Shown here: in pieces, positions 7,692-14,084 of the stretch
How the letters are laid out: every line of letters starts with the position of its first letter
Numbering within the stretch: position 1 is the first letter of the stretch
Assembly (NCBI GenBank): GCA_044378425.1
Contig: JBILXN010000041.1
Coordinates: 1-14,084 of the forward strand
Direction: 5' to 3'
Origin: UBA6136 sp044378425
GTDB taxonomy: Bacteria > Pseudomonadota > Gammaproteobacteria > Methylococcales > Methylococcaceae
Length of the DNA stretch: 14,084 bases
The notes under the pieces: generated by a model
The model's database searches: none
What the model saw: only the letters and a program-made list of their open reading frames with translations
What the model was told of the DNA's origin: nothing
Made by a program: the position numbers and the translations under genes

Positions 7692-7696
7692 GGGAG
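7692..7696 (+). promoter_or_regulatory. Ribosome binding site of hflK
   Basis: GGGAG lies 7 nt before the ATG at 7704 and supports that start, which gives the typical N-terminus MSWNEPG. Confidence 0.65.
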
Positions 7697-7703
7697 TTGA
7701 CCG

Positions 7704-8903
7704 ATGTCCTGGAATGAACCTGGTGATAACAAGAAAGATCCCTGGAGCGGACGGGAGCAGCCACAGACACCTCCCGACCTTGATGATGTGCTTAAGGGCG
7801 TTCAGGAAAAAGTGCGCGCGATCTTGGGTGGCGGTAGAGGCATGCCTACAGGGGGCGGTCAGGCTCCGCTCCAGCTCGCAGGTCTGGTCGCTGCGGCAGG
7901 TCTGGTGCTTTGGGGACTTACTGGAATCTATGTTGTTGACGAGGGAAGTCGGGGCGTAGTGACCCGCTTCGGCGAGTATGTCGACACGACCATGCCGGGT
8001 TTACACTGGCATATTCCGGCGCCAATTGAAAAAATTGACGTCGTCAATATTGAACAGCAGCGATTTCTGGAGATTGGTTACCGATCCGGTGGTCGCCAGC
8101 AATCCTCGGGATCGGTTCCCAAGGAAGCTATGATGTTGACTCAGGACGAGAATATCATCGACATCCGTCTTGCCGTGCAATACCAGATCAAGGAGGCCCA
8201 GGCCTACCTTTTCAACGTGGCTGACCCTGATGCGACACTGAAACAGGTGATAGAGAGCGCGCAGCGAGCGGTTATCGGCAAGAACACCATGGATTTCGTG
8301 CTGACTGAGGGTAGAGGCCATATTGCTGACGAAATCAAAACGGAAATTCAGCGCACGCTGGATCAGTACAAGACCGGCATTCGCGTCATCAATGTGAATC
8401 TGGTCGATGCTCAGCCGCCGGATGAAGTACAAAGCGCGTTTGAGGACGCCATCAAGGCTCGGGAAGATGAGCAGCGTCTCAAAAATGAGGCGGAAGCCTA
8501 TGCGAACGAGGTCGTACCCAAGGCGCGCGGTGCTGCGGCCCGGCTGATCGAAGAGTCCGAGGCCTACAAGCAGAAGGCCATCGCTCGCGCCGAGGGCGAA
8601 GCCTCCCGATTCGAACAGCTGCTGGCTGAATATGAGAAAGCTCCGGAGGTTACGCGAGAACGCATGTATCTCGAAACCATGCAGGAGATACTCGGCGCAT
8701 CGGGCACCATGCTTGTTGATGTGAAAAGTGCCAACAATATGCTCTACCTTCCTGTGGACAAATTGCAGCGTGTGCAAGCCGCTGGGAACGACGTGAAGGC
8801 CAGCGAGCTGGTGTCATCACCAGCAACGCCCGAAGTACCTGATCCGGCCCGAACAGCCAGAGCCAACTCAACGCGCGGACGCGATAGCCGAGGTCAAAAA
8901 TGA
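7704..8903 (+). CDS. hflK: FtsH protease modulator HflK
   Basis: HflK is an inner-membrane SPFH/prohibitin-family protein. With HflC it forms a large cage around FtsH and limits or directs its access to membrane substrates. It has 399 residues (E. coli 419). A glycine- and charge-rich cytoplasmic N-terminus starts MSWNEPGDNKKDPW. One membrane segment lies at about 56-78, followed at once by the SPFH domain (IYVVDEGSRGVVTRFGEYV and onward). A helical, charged region rich in Glu, Ala and Arg (about 250-310) is the expected coiled coil. The C-terminus is a polar tail with many Arg and Ser residues. The stop overlaps the hflC start in an ATGA (8900-8903), showing translational coupling and a fixed ratio of the two partners. 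Its target FtsH is encoded upstream in the same cluster. Confidence 0.97.
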   Translation: MSWNEPGDNKKDPWSGREQPQTPPDLDDVLKGVQEKVRAILGGGRGMPTGGGQAPLQLAGLVAAAGLVLWGLTGIYVVDEGSRGVVTRFGEYVDTTMPGLHWHIPAPIEKIDVVNIEQQRFLEIGYRSGGRQQSSGSVPKEAMMLTQDENIIDIRLAVQYQIKEAQAYLFNVADPDATLKQVIESAQRAVIGKNTMDFVLTEGRGHIADEIKTEIQRTLDQYKTGIRVINVNLVDAQPPDEVQSAFEDAIKAREDEQRLKNEAEAYANEVVPKARGAAARLIEESEAYKQKAIARAEGEASRFEQLLAEYEKAPEVTRERMYLETMQEILGASGTMLVDVKSANNMLYLPVDKLQRVQAAGNDVKASELVSSPATPEVPDPARTARANSTRGRDSRGQK

Positions 8904-9760
8904 TCAACAGAGATACAGGGTTAGCGGTGCTTGGACTGGTCAGTCTGCTGCTGGCGGTTACAGGGACCTTTACGGTGGCTGAAACCGAGAAGGTCATCCT
9001 GCTTGAGTTCAAGAAAATTGTTGGAAATGACTTCAGTCCGGGGCTGCATTTCAAGTTGCCCTACCGTCAGATCAAAAAATTCGACGATCGTATTCTGACG
9101 CTGGAATCAAAACCGGAACGGTTCCTAACCTCGGAAAAGAAAAACGTTATTGTTGACTGGTTCGTCAAATGGCGAATTGAAGATGTGACGAAGTTTTACA
9201 CATCAGTCGCGGGGGATAAGACTCAGGCCAATATCCGGCTGGATCAGATCACCAAGGACGCCATGCGTAACGAGTTTAGCAAGCGGACGATCCGTGAGCT
9301 GGTATCGTCTGATCGAGGCCAGATACAGGATGTGTTGACCAAAATGGTCAATCCTTCTGTTGCTGAACTCGGTGTTGAAGTCGTCGATATCCGGGTCATG
9401 CGAATCGACCTGCCTGATGAAGTCAGTTCGTCGGTCTACCGGCGAATGGAGGCAGAGCGTGCCCGTGTTGCCCGGGAATTCCGTTCTCGGGGTGCCGAAG
9501 CTGCCGAGCGCATCCGTGCCGAAGCCGATCGGCAGCGCGAGGTATTATTGGCCGAAGCCCAGAAGGATGCAGAAATCAGGAGGGGTCAGGGAGATGCCTC
9601 GGCGTCCGATATTTACGCCCGAGCCTATGGCAAGAATCAAGAATTCTTCCAGTTCAACCGCAGTCTGATCGCCTATCGACACGCCTTCAAAGGTGATGGC
9701 AGCATGATGGTGCTCAGCCCGGACTCCGAGTTTTTCCAGTACTTCAGACGACCCAAGTAA
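8900..9760 (+). CDS. hflC: FtsH protease modulator HflC
   Basis: HflC is the partner of HflK in the SPFH cage that surrounds FtsH in the inner membrane. It has 286 residues. E. coli HflC is longer (334), but lengths near 290 are common in other proteobacteria, so this need not be a truncation. An N-terminal membrane anchor lies at about 7-26, followed by the SPFH domain (ETEKVILLEFKKIV to VVDIRVMRIDLPDEV). A long charged helix (about 187-240) begins YRRMEAERARVAREFRSRG, the typical HflC segment. The C-terminus FFQYFRR is also typical. The ATG overlaps the hflK stop by 4 bases. A small DUF2065 (YjeT-like) membrane-protein gene often follows hflC; here the next 127 nt contain none. Confidence 0.97.
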   Translation: MINRDTGLAVLGLVSLLLAVTGTFTVAETEKVILLEFKKIVGNDFSPGLHFKLPYRQIKKFDDRILTLESKPERFLTSEKKNVIVDWFVKWRIEDVTKFYTSVAGDKTQANIRLDQITKDAMRNEFSKRTIRELVSSDRGQIQDVLTKMVNPSVAELGVEVVDIRVMRIDLPDEVSSSVYRRMEAERARVAREFRSRGAEAAERIRAEADRQREVLLAEAQKDAEIRRGQGDASASDIYARAYGKNQEFFQFNRSLIAYRHAFKGDGSMMVLSPDSEFFQYFRRPK

Positions 9761-9831
9761 GTGCCAATAAGGCCCGTGCTGCAGGTTGATCGGAACTGAA
9801 AGCTTCCGGTAAATAGTCAATCAAGGGTAAA

Positions 9832-9857
9832 CTGGGCGCCTAATAAACGCCGCCCAG
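9832..9857 (+). other. GC-rich hairpin in the hflC-hisZ gap
   Basis: CTGGGCG (9832-9838) and CGCCCAG (9851-9857) are exact reverse complements, forming a 7-bp stem with a 12-nt loop. The hairpin ends 30 nt before the hisZ ATG. No U-tract follows (the next bases are CCCCCTTAC), so an ordinary intrinsic terminator is unlikely. It may be a leaky or Rho-assisted terminator for hflKC, an RNA stability element, or a translational control element for hisZ. Confidence 0.45.
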
Positions 9858-9887
9858 CCCCCTTACATTCCACCATACCCCTGATCA

Positions 9888-11093
9888 ATGTTGAACCAAG
9901 ACCGATGGTTGTTGCCCGAAGGAATTGAAGAAGTTTTCCCTGACGAGGCGGCCCGGCTTGAAGATTTGGGCCGTCGCGTTATCGACTTATTTGGTTGCTG
10001 GGGTTATCGGCTGGTCATGCCGCCCTTGATCGACTTCCTTGACTCTCTCCTGGTGGGCAGCGGGCACGAACTGGATTTTCAGACCTTCAAGTTCACCGAT
10101 CCCGCCAGCGGGCGACTTATCGGTTTGCGGGCTGACATGACGCCCCAGGTCGCAAGGATAGATGCCCGCACCGCTCGAACCAATCTGCCCACACGGTTCT
10201 GCTATACCGGTTCTGTCCTGCACACCTTGTCCGGACATCTTGAAAAAACCCGCAATCCACTACAGGTAGGGGCGGAGCTATTCGGGCACGGCGGTCATGC
10301 GGCTGCCATCGAAGTGATCCGACTGATGCTCGAAATGCTGGACATAGCCGGCATAGGTGACATTCATCTTGATCTCGGGCATGTGGGCATTTATCGGGCG
10401 CTGGCCCGGCAGGCCGGTATGACGGCCGAAACTGAGGCGGGCTTGTTTGAAATTCTGCAGCGCAAAGATCCGGCTGATCTGGATAGCTACCTCATGGCAG
10501 CTGAAGTACCGGCAACTGTCGGCGAGATGCTGGCGGCGCTACTCGATCTCAATGGCCCGGTCAGCGTACTGGCCGAAGCCAGACAAAGGCTGATTGCTGG
10601 AGGCGAGTTCATGACTCTCGCCCTAGCCGAACTGTCGGCTATTGCGGACAACCTGCACCAACACTACCCGGATTTGCCCATCCATTTTGATCTTGCCGAA
10701 CTTCGAGGGTACCACTACCACACGGGAGTAGTATTTGCGGCCTTTGTGCCGGGTCAAGGCAGGGAAATAGCGCGTGGTGGTCGCTACGACGACATCGGAA
10801 AAGTCTTTGGACACGCCCGACCTGCCGTAGGATTCAGTGCGGACTTAAAAACCCTGGCCCGTCTGGTGGATGATCCGGCCAAGGCCCGCCCTGCTCAATC
10901 GGCGATATTTGCACCGGCTGTGGCTGACGCTGAACTGGATGATGCGATCAGGGCCCTGCGGGCTAAGGGTGAAGTCGTGATCCAGGCGCTGGGGGGCTTA
11001 TCTGAATCAGCCATAGGCCTGAATTGCGGTTTCGAATTACGCAAGAGCAACGATCAATGGCAGGTAGTCAACCTGACCGTCCACGCTGAATAA
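9888..11093 (+). CDS. hisZ: ATP phosphoribosyltransferase regulatory subunit HisZ
   Basis: HisZ is a catalytically inactive paralogue of histidyl-tRNA synthetase. It joins short-form HisG to make the ATP phosphoribosyltransferase that starts histidine biosynthesis and is feedback-inhibited by histidine. It has 401 residues. The N-terminus DRWLLPEGIEEVFPDEAARL and the segment GLRADMTPQVARIDART are characteristic of HisZ; real HisRS has a different motif 2 and a C-terminal anticodon-binding domain that is missing here. A HisRS-like motif, GGRYDDIG (around R299), is kept. An in-frame TGA at 9882-9884 makes ATG 9888 the earliest possible start, yet no Shine-Dalgarno precedes it. It is 18 nt upstream of purA, and the two are probably co-transcribed; hisZ-purA adjacency is common in beta- and gammaproteobacteria. 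hisG is not in this window. Confidence 0.95.
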   Translation: MLNQDRWLLPEGIEEVFPDEAARLEDLGRRVIDLFGCWGYRLVMPPLIDFLDSLLVGSGHELDFQTFKFTDPASGRLIGLRADMTPQVARIDARTARTNLPTRFCYTGSVLHTLSGHLEKTRNPLQVGAELFGHGGHAAAIEVIRLMLEMLDIAGIGDIHLDLGHVGIYRALARQAGMTAETEAGLFEILQRKDPADLDSYLMAAEVPATVGEMLAALLDLNGPVSVLAEARQRLIAGGEFMTLALAELSAIADNLHQHYPDLPIHFDLAELRGYHYHTGVVFAAFVPGQGREIARGGRYDDIGKVFGHARPAVGFSADLKTLARLVDDPAKARPAQSAIFAPAVADAELDDAIRALRAKGEVVIQALGGLSESAIGLNCGFELRKSNDQWQVVNLTVHAE

Positions 11094-11111
11094 AATATCG
11101 GAAATTACAGA

Positions 11112-12407
11112 ATGGGAAAGAATGTTGTAGTCATTGGTACCCAGTGGGGCGATGAGGGGAAGGGCAAGCTGGTTGATCTGCTGACCGAGCGCGCTGAGGC
11201 TGTGGTGCGGTTTCAGGGCGGTCACAATGCCGGACACACTCTGGTTATCGATGGCCAGAAGACGGTGTTGCATCTGATTCCTTCGGGCATCCTGCGCCAG
11301 GGCGTCAAGTGTTTCATTGGCAACGGCGTGGTGCTCTCGCCCGAAGCGCTGATGGAAGAGATTGGCGTGCTTGAGCGGGCGGGTGTGCCTGTGCGTGACA
11401 GACTGACCATCAGCGAGTCCTGCGCACTCATATTACCAATACACGTTGCGCTCGATTTGGCCCGGGAGAAAGCGCGAGGGGCCAAAGCCATAGGCACCAC
11501 CGGTCGCGGCATTGGCCCTGCCTACGAGGACAAAGTTTCCCGGCGTGGCATTCGGGCGGGTGACCTGTTTTATCCGCAGGTACTTGAAGAGCGTTTGCGC
11601 GAACTGCTCGACTTCCATAATTTTGTTCTGGCTCACTACTACAAGGAAAAAGCGCTGGACTGCTCTGAGGTTCTAGCCCAGCTCATGTCCATCGGGGAGG
11701 AGATCAAGCCCATGCTCGGTGACGTGGCCGGCGAACTGCACGGTTACCGTAGTGACGGCAGGAATGTGCTCTTCGAGGGGGCTCAGGGTGCGATGCTGGA
11801 TATTGATCATGGCACGTATCCTTATGTCACCTCCTCCAACACCACTGCCGGCGGAGCCGCTGCTGGAACTGGGGTCGGATTGCTGGAGTTCGACTATGTC
11901 CTCGGTATCACCAAGGCTTATTCCACCCGGGTTGGCAATGGTCCTTTCCCAACCGAACTATTCGATGAGCGGGGTAAACACCTCTCGACCCGCGGCGCCG
12001 AGTTCGGAGCCACCACCGGGCGGGCGCGCCGCTGCGGCTGGTTTGATGCCGTACTGATGAGGCGCTCATCCAAACTTAACAGTATCTCCGGCTTGTGTCT
12101 CACCAAGCTTGATGTGCTGGATGGCCTCGAAAGCATTGGTATCTGTACCCACTACCGCTACAACGGGGCTGATATCGATACCGTACCGAGCGGGGCTGAA
12201 GCCTACGCACAATGCGAACCAGTGATTGAGGACATGCCTGGCTGGTCCGAATCGACGGCGGGCGTTACCGATTACAACCAGTTGCCTCCTGCAGCTCGAG
12301 CCTACATTCAGCGTTTGCAGGAGCTGGTGGGTGTTCCTGTCGATATTCTGTCGACCGGACCTGATCGCAACCAGACGATCGTATTGAAGCAGCCGTTCGA
12401 TCTTTAG
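11112..12407 (+). CDS. purA: Adenylosuccinate synthetase PurA
   Basis: PurA makes adenylosuccinate from IMP, aspartate and GTP, the committed step to AMP in the cytosol. Its 431 residues match E. coli (432). The N-terminal GTP-binding loop GTQWGDEGKGK (9-19) contains the catalytic D14, and GHNAGHT (37-43) contains the catalytic H42 (D13 and H41 in E. coli). The IMP-site segment TTGRGIGPAYEDK, the switch-type segment TTGRARRCGWFD and the C-terminal STGPDRNQTIVL are all present. It begins with ATG, with only a weak GGA about 10 nt upstream. It is the last + strand gene and faces a convergent operon 45 nt away. Confidence 0.98.
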   Translation: MGKNVVVIGTQWGDEGKGKLVDLLTERAEAVVRFQGGHNAGHTLVIDGQKTVLHLIPSGILRQGVKCFIGNGVVLSPEALMEEIGVLERAGVPVRDRLTISESCALILPIHVALDLAREKARGAKAIGTTGRGIGPAYEDKVSRRGIRAGDLFYPQVLEERLRELLDFHNFVLAHYYKEKALDCSEVLAQLMSIGEEIKPMLGDVAGELHGYRSDGRNVLFEGAQGAMLDIDHGTYPYVTSSNTTAGGAAAGTGVGLLEFDYVLGITKAYSTRVGNGPFPTELFDERGKHLSTRGAEFGATTGRARRCGWFDAVLMRRSSKLNSISGLCLTKLDVLDGLESIGICTHYRYNGADIDTVPSGAEAYAQCEPVIEDMPGWSESTAGVTDYNQLPPAARAYIQRLQELVGVPVDILSTGPDRNQTIVLKQPFDL

Positions 12408-12409
12408 TC

Positions 12410-12446
12410 GATCAGCCCCGTCTTCTGGGGATGGGCCAGCCTGATT
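12410..12446. terminator. Possible bidirectional terminator between convergent genes
   Basis: This lies between the purA stop and the 3' end of the - strand gene. CCCC (12416-12419) pairs with GGGG (12427-12430) around a 7-nt loop. The outer arms GATCAG (12410-12415) and CTGATT (12441-12446) can add 6 bp, one of them a wobble, across an unpaired stretch. No U-tract follows on the + strand. Position argues for a terminator; structure alone is weak. Confidence 0.3.
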
Positions 12447-12452
12447 GAATCG

Positions 12453-13241
12453 TCAATAAAGAGAAAGCCTCAGTTCGGGTGTGTCGACGACCGGCTGGGC
12501 TGTAATCTGGTGAAGCCCCAGCAGCGTCCGCTCGGCGGGTTTGAGGCAGCGTAGTCGCAGTGAGGTCCATATGTCAGGCTGCCGACATGGCGTGGTGTTT
12601 CGCCATTCCGGCCAGAGATCAAACAGACGGCATAACGCTTCCGCTTGATACTCTCGGCGAATATGGATGTGATCCATTCCGTACCAGTGTTGGGGCGCTT
12701 CGACCCAGCCGGTGCGATAATGCTCAGCCAGTTTCCGCATGCCGGCATCAAGCTGGCCGATTTGTTGCTGTAGTTCGGGCCAGCTGGCCGCTTGTCCTGG
12801 AAATATCAGCCTGCGAATCAGTTCAAATCGGGTTTCAGTCAGCCGTTCGAGGCTCGCCAACGGCAGGGACATCAGCACACTCTGGCAGTTCAGCTGATGC
12901 AGACGTGCCAGGCAGATGTCCAGCCAGTTCAGCAGCTTGGCCGCGTCATGACCATAAACGAGATCGTTGCCAAGGTCCGTGATGGCCGCAACCGGTGGTG
13001 CCGTCAAAGTCGAGTCCGAGGACAGTCGGTCCCAGAGTCCGCAATCGATGATCCCGGGCAAGGCCCTGCCCACTATTTGACTCCAGCCACCGAAAGATCG
13101 GCCATGCCCCATGGCGGCATGAACCACTAGAGGGGATCCGAAGCCCTGTTGCAGACAGGTCAACGCGGTAGGAAATGCGCGGCTAAGGTTGCTCGCCCCC
13201 AGCAGGATGACCGTCTGGCAAGCCTTTTGGGGTTTAGCCAT
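12453..13241 (-). CDS. Uncharacterised SGNH-hydrolase-like protein
   Basis: I do not recognise a named gene. The 262-residue product has residues spaced as in SGNH hydrolases (esterases, lipases, acyltransferases). After a first beta strand, VILLGASN gives a block-I-like nucleophile candidate S17, with GASN in place of GDSL. Glycine-rich AMGHGRSFGG (43-52) could supply the block II glycine. DLGNDLVYG gives the block III asparagine N92. MDHIHI gives the block V pair D190 and H193. No signal peptide or membrane segment is visible, so it is probably cytoplasmic. The ATG start has no clear Shine-Dalgarno. The gene begins 14 nt after a PqiC-like gene and is the last of that operon, suggesting a lipid or ester substrate (inference). 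Its 3' end is convergent with purA. The reading frame is well supported; the fold is likely and the function unknown. Confidence 0.7.
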   Translation of the reverse strand: MAKPQKACQTVILLGASNLSRAFPTALTCLQQGFGSPLVVHAAMGHGRSFGGWSQIVGRALPGIIDCGLWDRLSSDSTLTAPPVAAITDLGNDLVYGHDAAKLLNWLDICLARLHQLNCQSVLMSLPLASLERLTETRFELIRRLIFPGQAASWPELQQQIGQLDAGMRKLAEHYRTGWVEAPQHWYGMDHIHIRREYQAEALCRLFDLWPEWRNTTPCRQPDIWTSLRLRCLKPAERTLLGLHQITAQPVVDTPELRLSLY

Positions 13242-13255
13242 TGCCAGGACTTGGG

Positions 13256-13873
13256 TTAATGATGTGTCGCCAGTTCAGGCTGTCTGGCGCGAAGGGTGGC
13301 GGCAATATCGTGACTGATGCGGGCCAGCGCCCGCGAATGAGCGGCCACTAGCGCATCATAGCTGGGTTCCCGGCAGGGTTCGCTTACGAAGGATCGGCCC
13401 CGTAGCGGTTTATCTGAGGCCTTTGGTCTTATGATCCATGCTGCCTCAATGCTTGCTGTCCCCCCCACGACGGACTCGAATCGCAGGATATCGACAGCAA
13501 TCCGGACATCGGCCTCGCTGGCTATAGCCTCCTGTCCCTTGAGTCCGACCAGTGCCCCTTCGCCCAAATCGGCGGCAAGATCAGTCGCTAATGCGTTCGC
13601 GATTTCACTGGTCAGACTCTCACTCCAACGATTGGATTCGCTGATCTCAAGCTCGTTGGCACTGGTGCGAGTGACGACTTGCTGACGGTCGACCCGCGCC
13701 GGCACCGATACGGGGCCGACCAGCACCGTCTGTACATCGGGGCCCGGGCTAACCCTATGGTTTGCCTGGGCTGTCGGCTCGGCCAGTGTGAAGAAGTGGC
13801 GCTGCGGCGAGCGGGCACAGCCCACGATCAACAGGCATGACAGTAGCAGCAGGCTGAAAAGTCTCGTATTCAT
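13256..13873 (-). CDS. PqiC-like (DUF330) MCE-associated lipoprotein
   Basis: This is a 205-residue predicted lipoprotein of the ABC-type transport auxiliary family (PqiC/YmbA, DUF330). Such proteins are outer-membrane partners of MCE-domain lipid transporters. The N-terminus MNTRLFSLLLLSCLLIVGCA is a signal peptide with a lipobox ending at C19. Alanine at +2, not aspartate, predicts sorting to the outer membrane. The mature part has the family-like start YTL-type HFFTLAEP, then VLVGPVSVPARVDRQQVVTR and NRWSESLTSEIANALATDL, typical of DUF330. The start overlaps the stop of the upstream MCE gene by 4 bases (13870-13873), so the two are translationally coupled. E. coli pqiC follows pqiB in the same way. 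I leave the symbol empty because pqi-type and mla-type MCE operons cannot be told apart with only this end visible. Confidence 0.88.
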   Translation of the reverse strand: MNTRLFSLLLLSCLLIVGCARSPQRHFFTLAEPTAQANHRVSPGPDVQTVLVGPVSVPARVDRQQVVTRTSANELEISESNRWSESLTSEIANALATDLAADLGEGALVGLKGQEAIASEADVRIAVDILRFESVVGGTASIEAAWIIRPKASDKPLRGRSFVSEPCREPSYDALVAAHSRALARISHDIAATLRARQPELATHH

Positions 13874-14084
13874 GGGGTGTCCCCGGTTTTGCCGCGGAGG
13901 AGTGATTCGGGTTCCTGATCGAGGGTGTCGGCCAGAGAGCGGATGGACTGGGCGGTGCGAGTGGTTTCTTTCAGTGTCTGGCGCAGGTCCTGTTGTAGGG
14001 GTGAATCCACCGCGAGGCTGTTCTGGATGCTGATCAGCGTCTTTCGAATTTCGGCCATTGCAGCGGTTGACTCAGGTGCTACCT
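13870..14084 (-). CDS. MCE-family lipid transport protein, C-terminal fragment
   Basis: The frame is open to the window edge, showing about 70 C-terminal residues; the MCE domains themselves lie outside. Visible is a helical region with DSPLQQDLRQTLKETTRTAQ, then IRSLADTLDQEPESLLRGK and a short tail. This DSPLQQDLR...LADxL...P(E/D)xLLRGK pattern is typical of the C-termini of PqiB-like MCE proteins, which form periplasm-spanning tubes for lipids anchored in the inner membrane. The in-frame methionine at 14058 is internal, not the start. The coupled PqiC-like gene downstream supports the assignment. Whether it is a multi-domain PqiB or a single-domain MlaD-type protein cannot be decided here. 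Confidence 0.8.
   Translation of the reverse strand, partial: VAPESTAAMAEIRKTLISIQNSLAVDSPLQQDLRQTLKETTRTAQSIRSLADTLDQEPESLLRGKTGDTP

Noticed and set aside
8001..8777. A 258-codon antisense open frame inside hflK
   Set aside because: Opposite the SPFH domain, no independent support.
9777..9857. Intrinsic terminator after hflC
   Set aside because: The hairpin is strong but has no following U-tract, so it is reported as a hairpin only.
9888..11093. Histidyl-tRNA synthetase
   Set aside because: The N-terminal and motif 2 sequences are HisZ-type and the anticodon-binding domain is missing.
12560..13130. + strand open frames of 140 and 112 codons opposite the SGNH-like gene
   Set aside because: Their products show no domain, while the - strand frame has a coherent set of motifs and operon spacing.

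Overview
The window is a compact stretch of chromosomal housekeeping genes from a proteobacterium. Gene content and protein sequences point to a gammaproteobacterium or a lineage near the beta/gamma boundary. FtsH, GlmM, RecN and HflX are close to their Escherichia coli counterparts. The Hfq core (R16, K17, H19, Y42) and the order hfq-hflX-hflK-hflC-hisZ-purA look more like betaproteobacteria. I cannot name the genus. I see no mobile element, CRISPR array, tRNA, rRNA or prophage gene, and no gene-free stretch longer than about 140 bases.

Positions 1-12407, all on the + strand, hold ten genes: the 3' part of nadK, then recN, ftsH, glmM, hfq, hflX, hflK, hflC, hisZ and purA. Three pairs are tightly packed: nadK/recN (2-nt gap), hflK/hflC (ATGA overlap) and hisZ/purA (18-nt gap). 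The others are separated by 76-137 nt leaders, several of which hold short inverted repeats. The functions are NADP synthesis, double-strand-break repair, membrane proteolysis (FtsH and its modulators HflK and HflC), glucosamine-phosphate supply for the cell wall, RNA-chaperone regulation, ribosome rescue, control of the first histidine step, and AMP synthesis. The FtsH-HflK-HflC complex is therefore encoded within about 7 kb, with glmM, hfq and hflX in between. Genes that commonly sit in these intervals elsewhere (folP before glmM, miaA before hfq, a DUF2065 gene after hflC) are not there.

Positions 12453-14084, on the - strand and convergent with purA, hold the end of another operon. It contains the C-terminus of an MCE-domain (PqiB/MlaD-like) lipid-transport protein, a PqiC-like lipoprotein overlapping it by 4 bases, and, 14 nt later, an uncharacterised protein with the spaced signature residues of an SGNH hydrolase. 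That last gene and its link to an MCE lipid-transport operon are the least described part of the window.

I found no clear candidate for a wholly new biological system. The best leads are the SGNH-like gene, the structured leaders of hisZ and hflK, and the unusual gene order.
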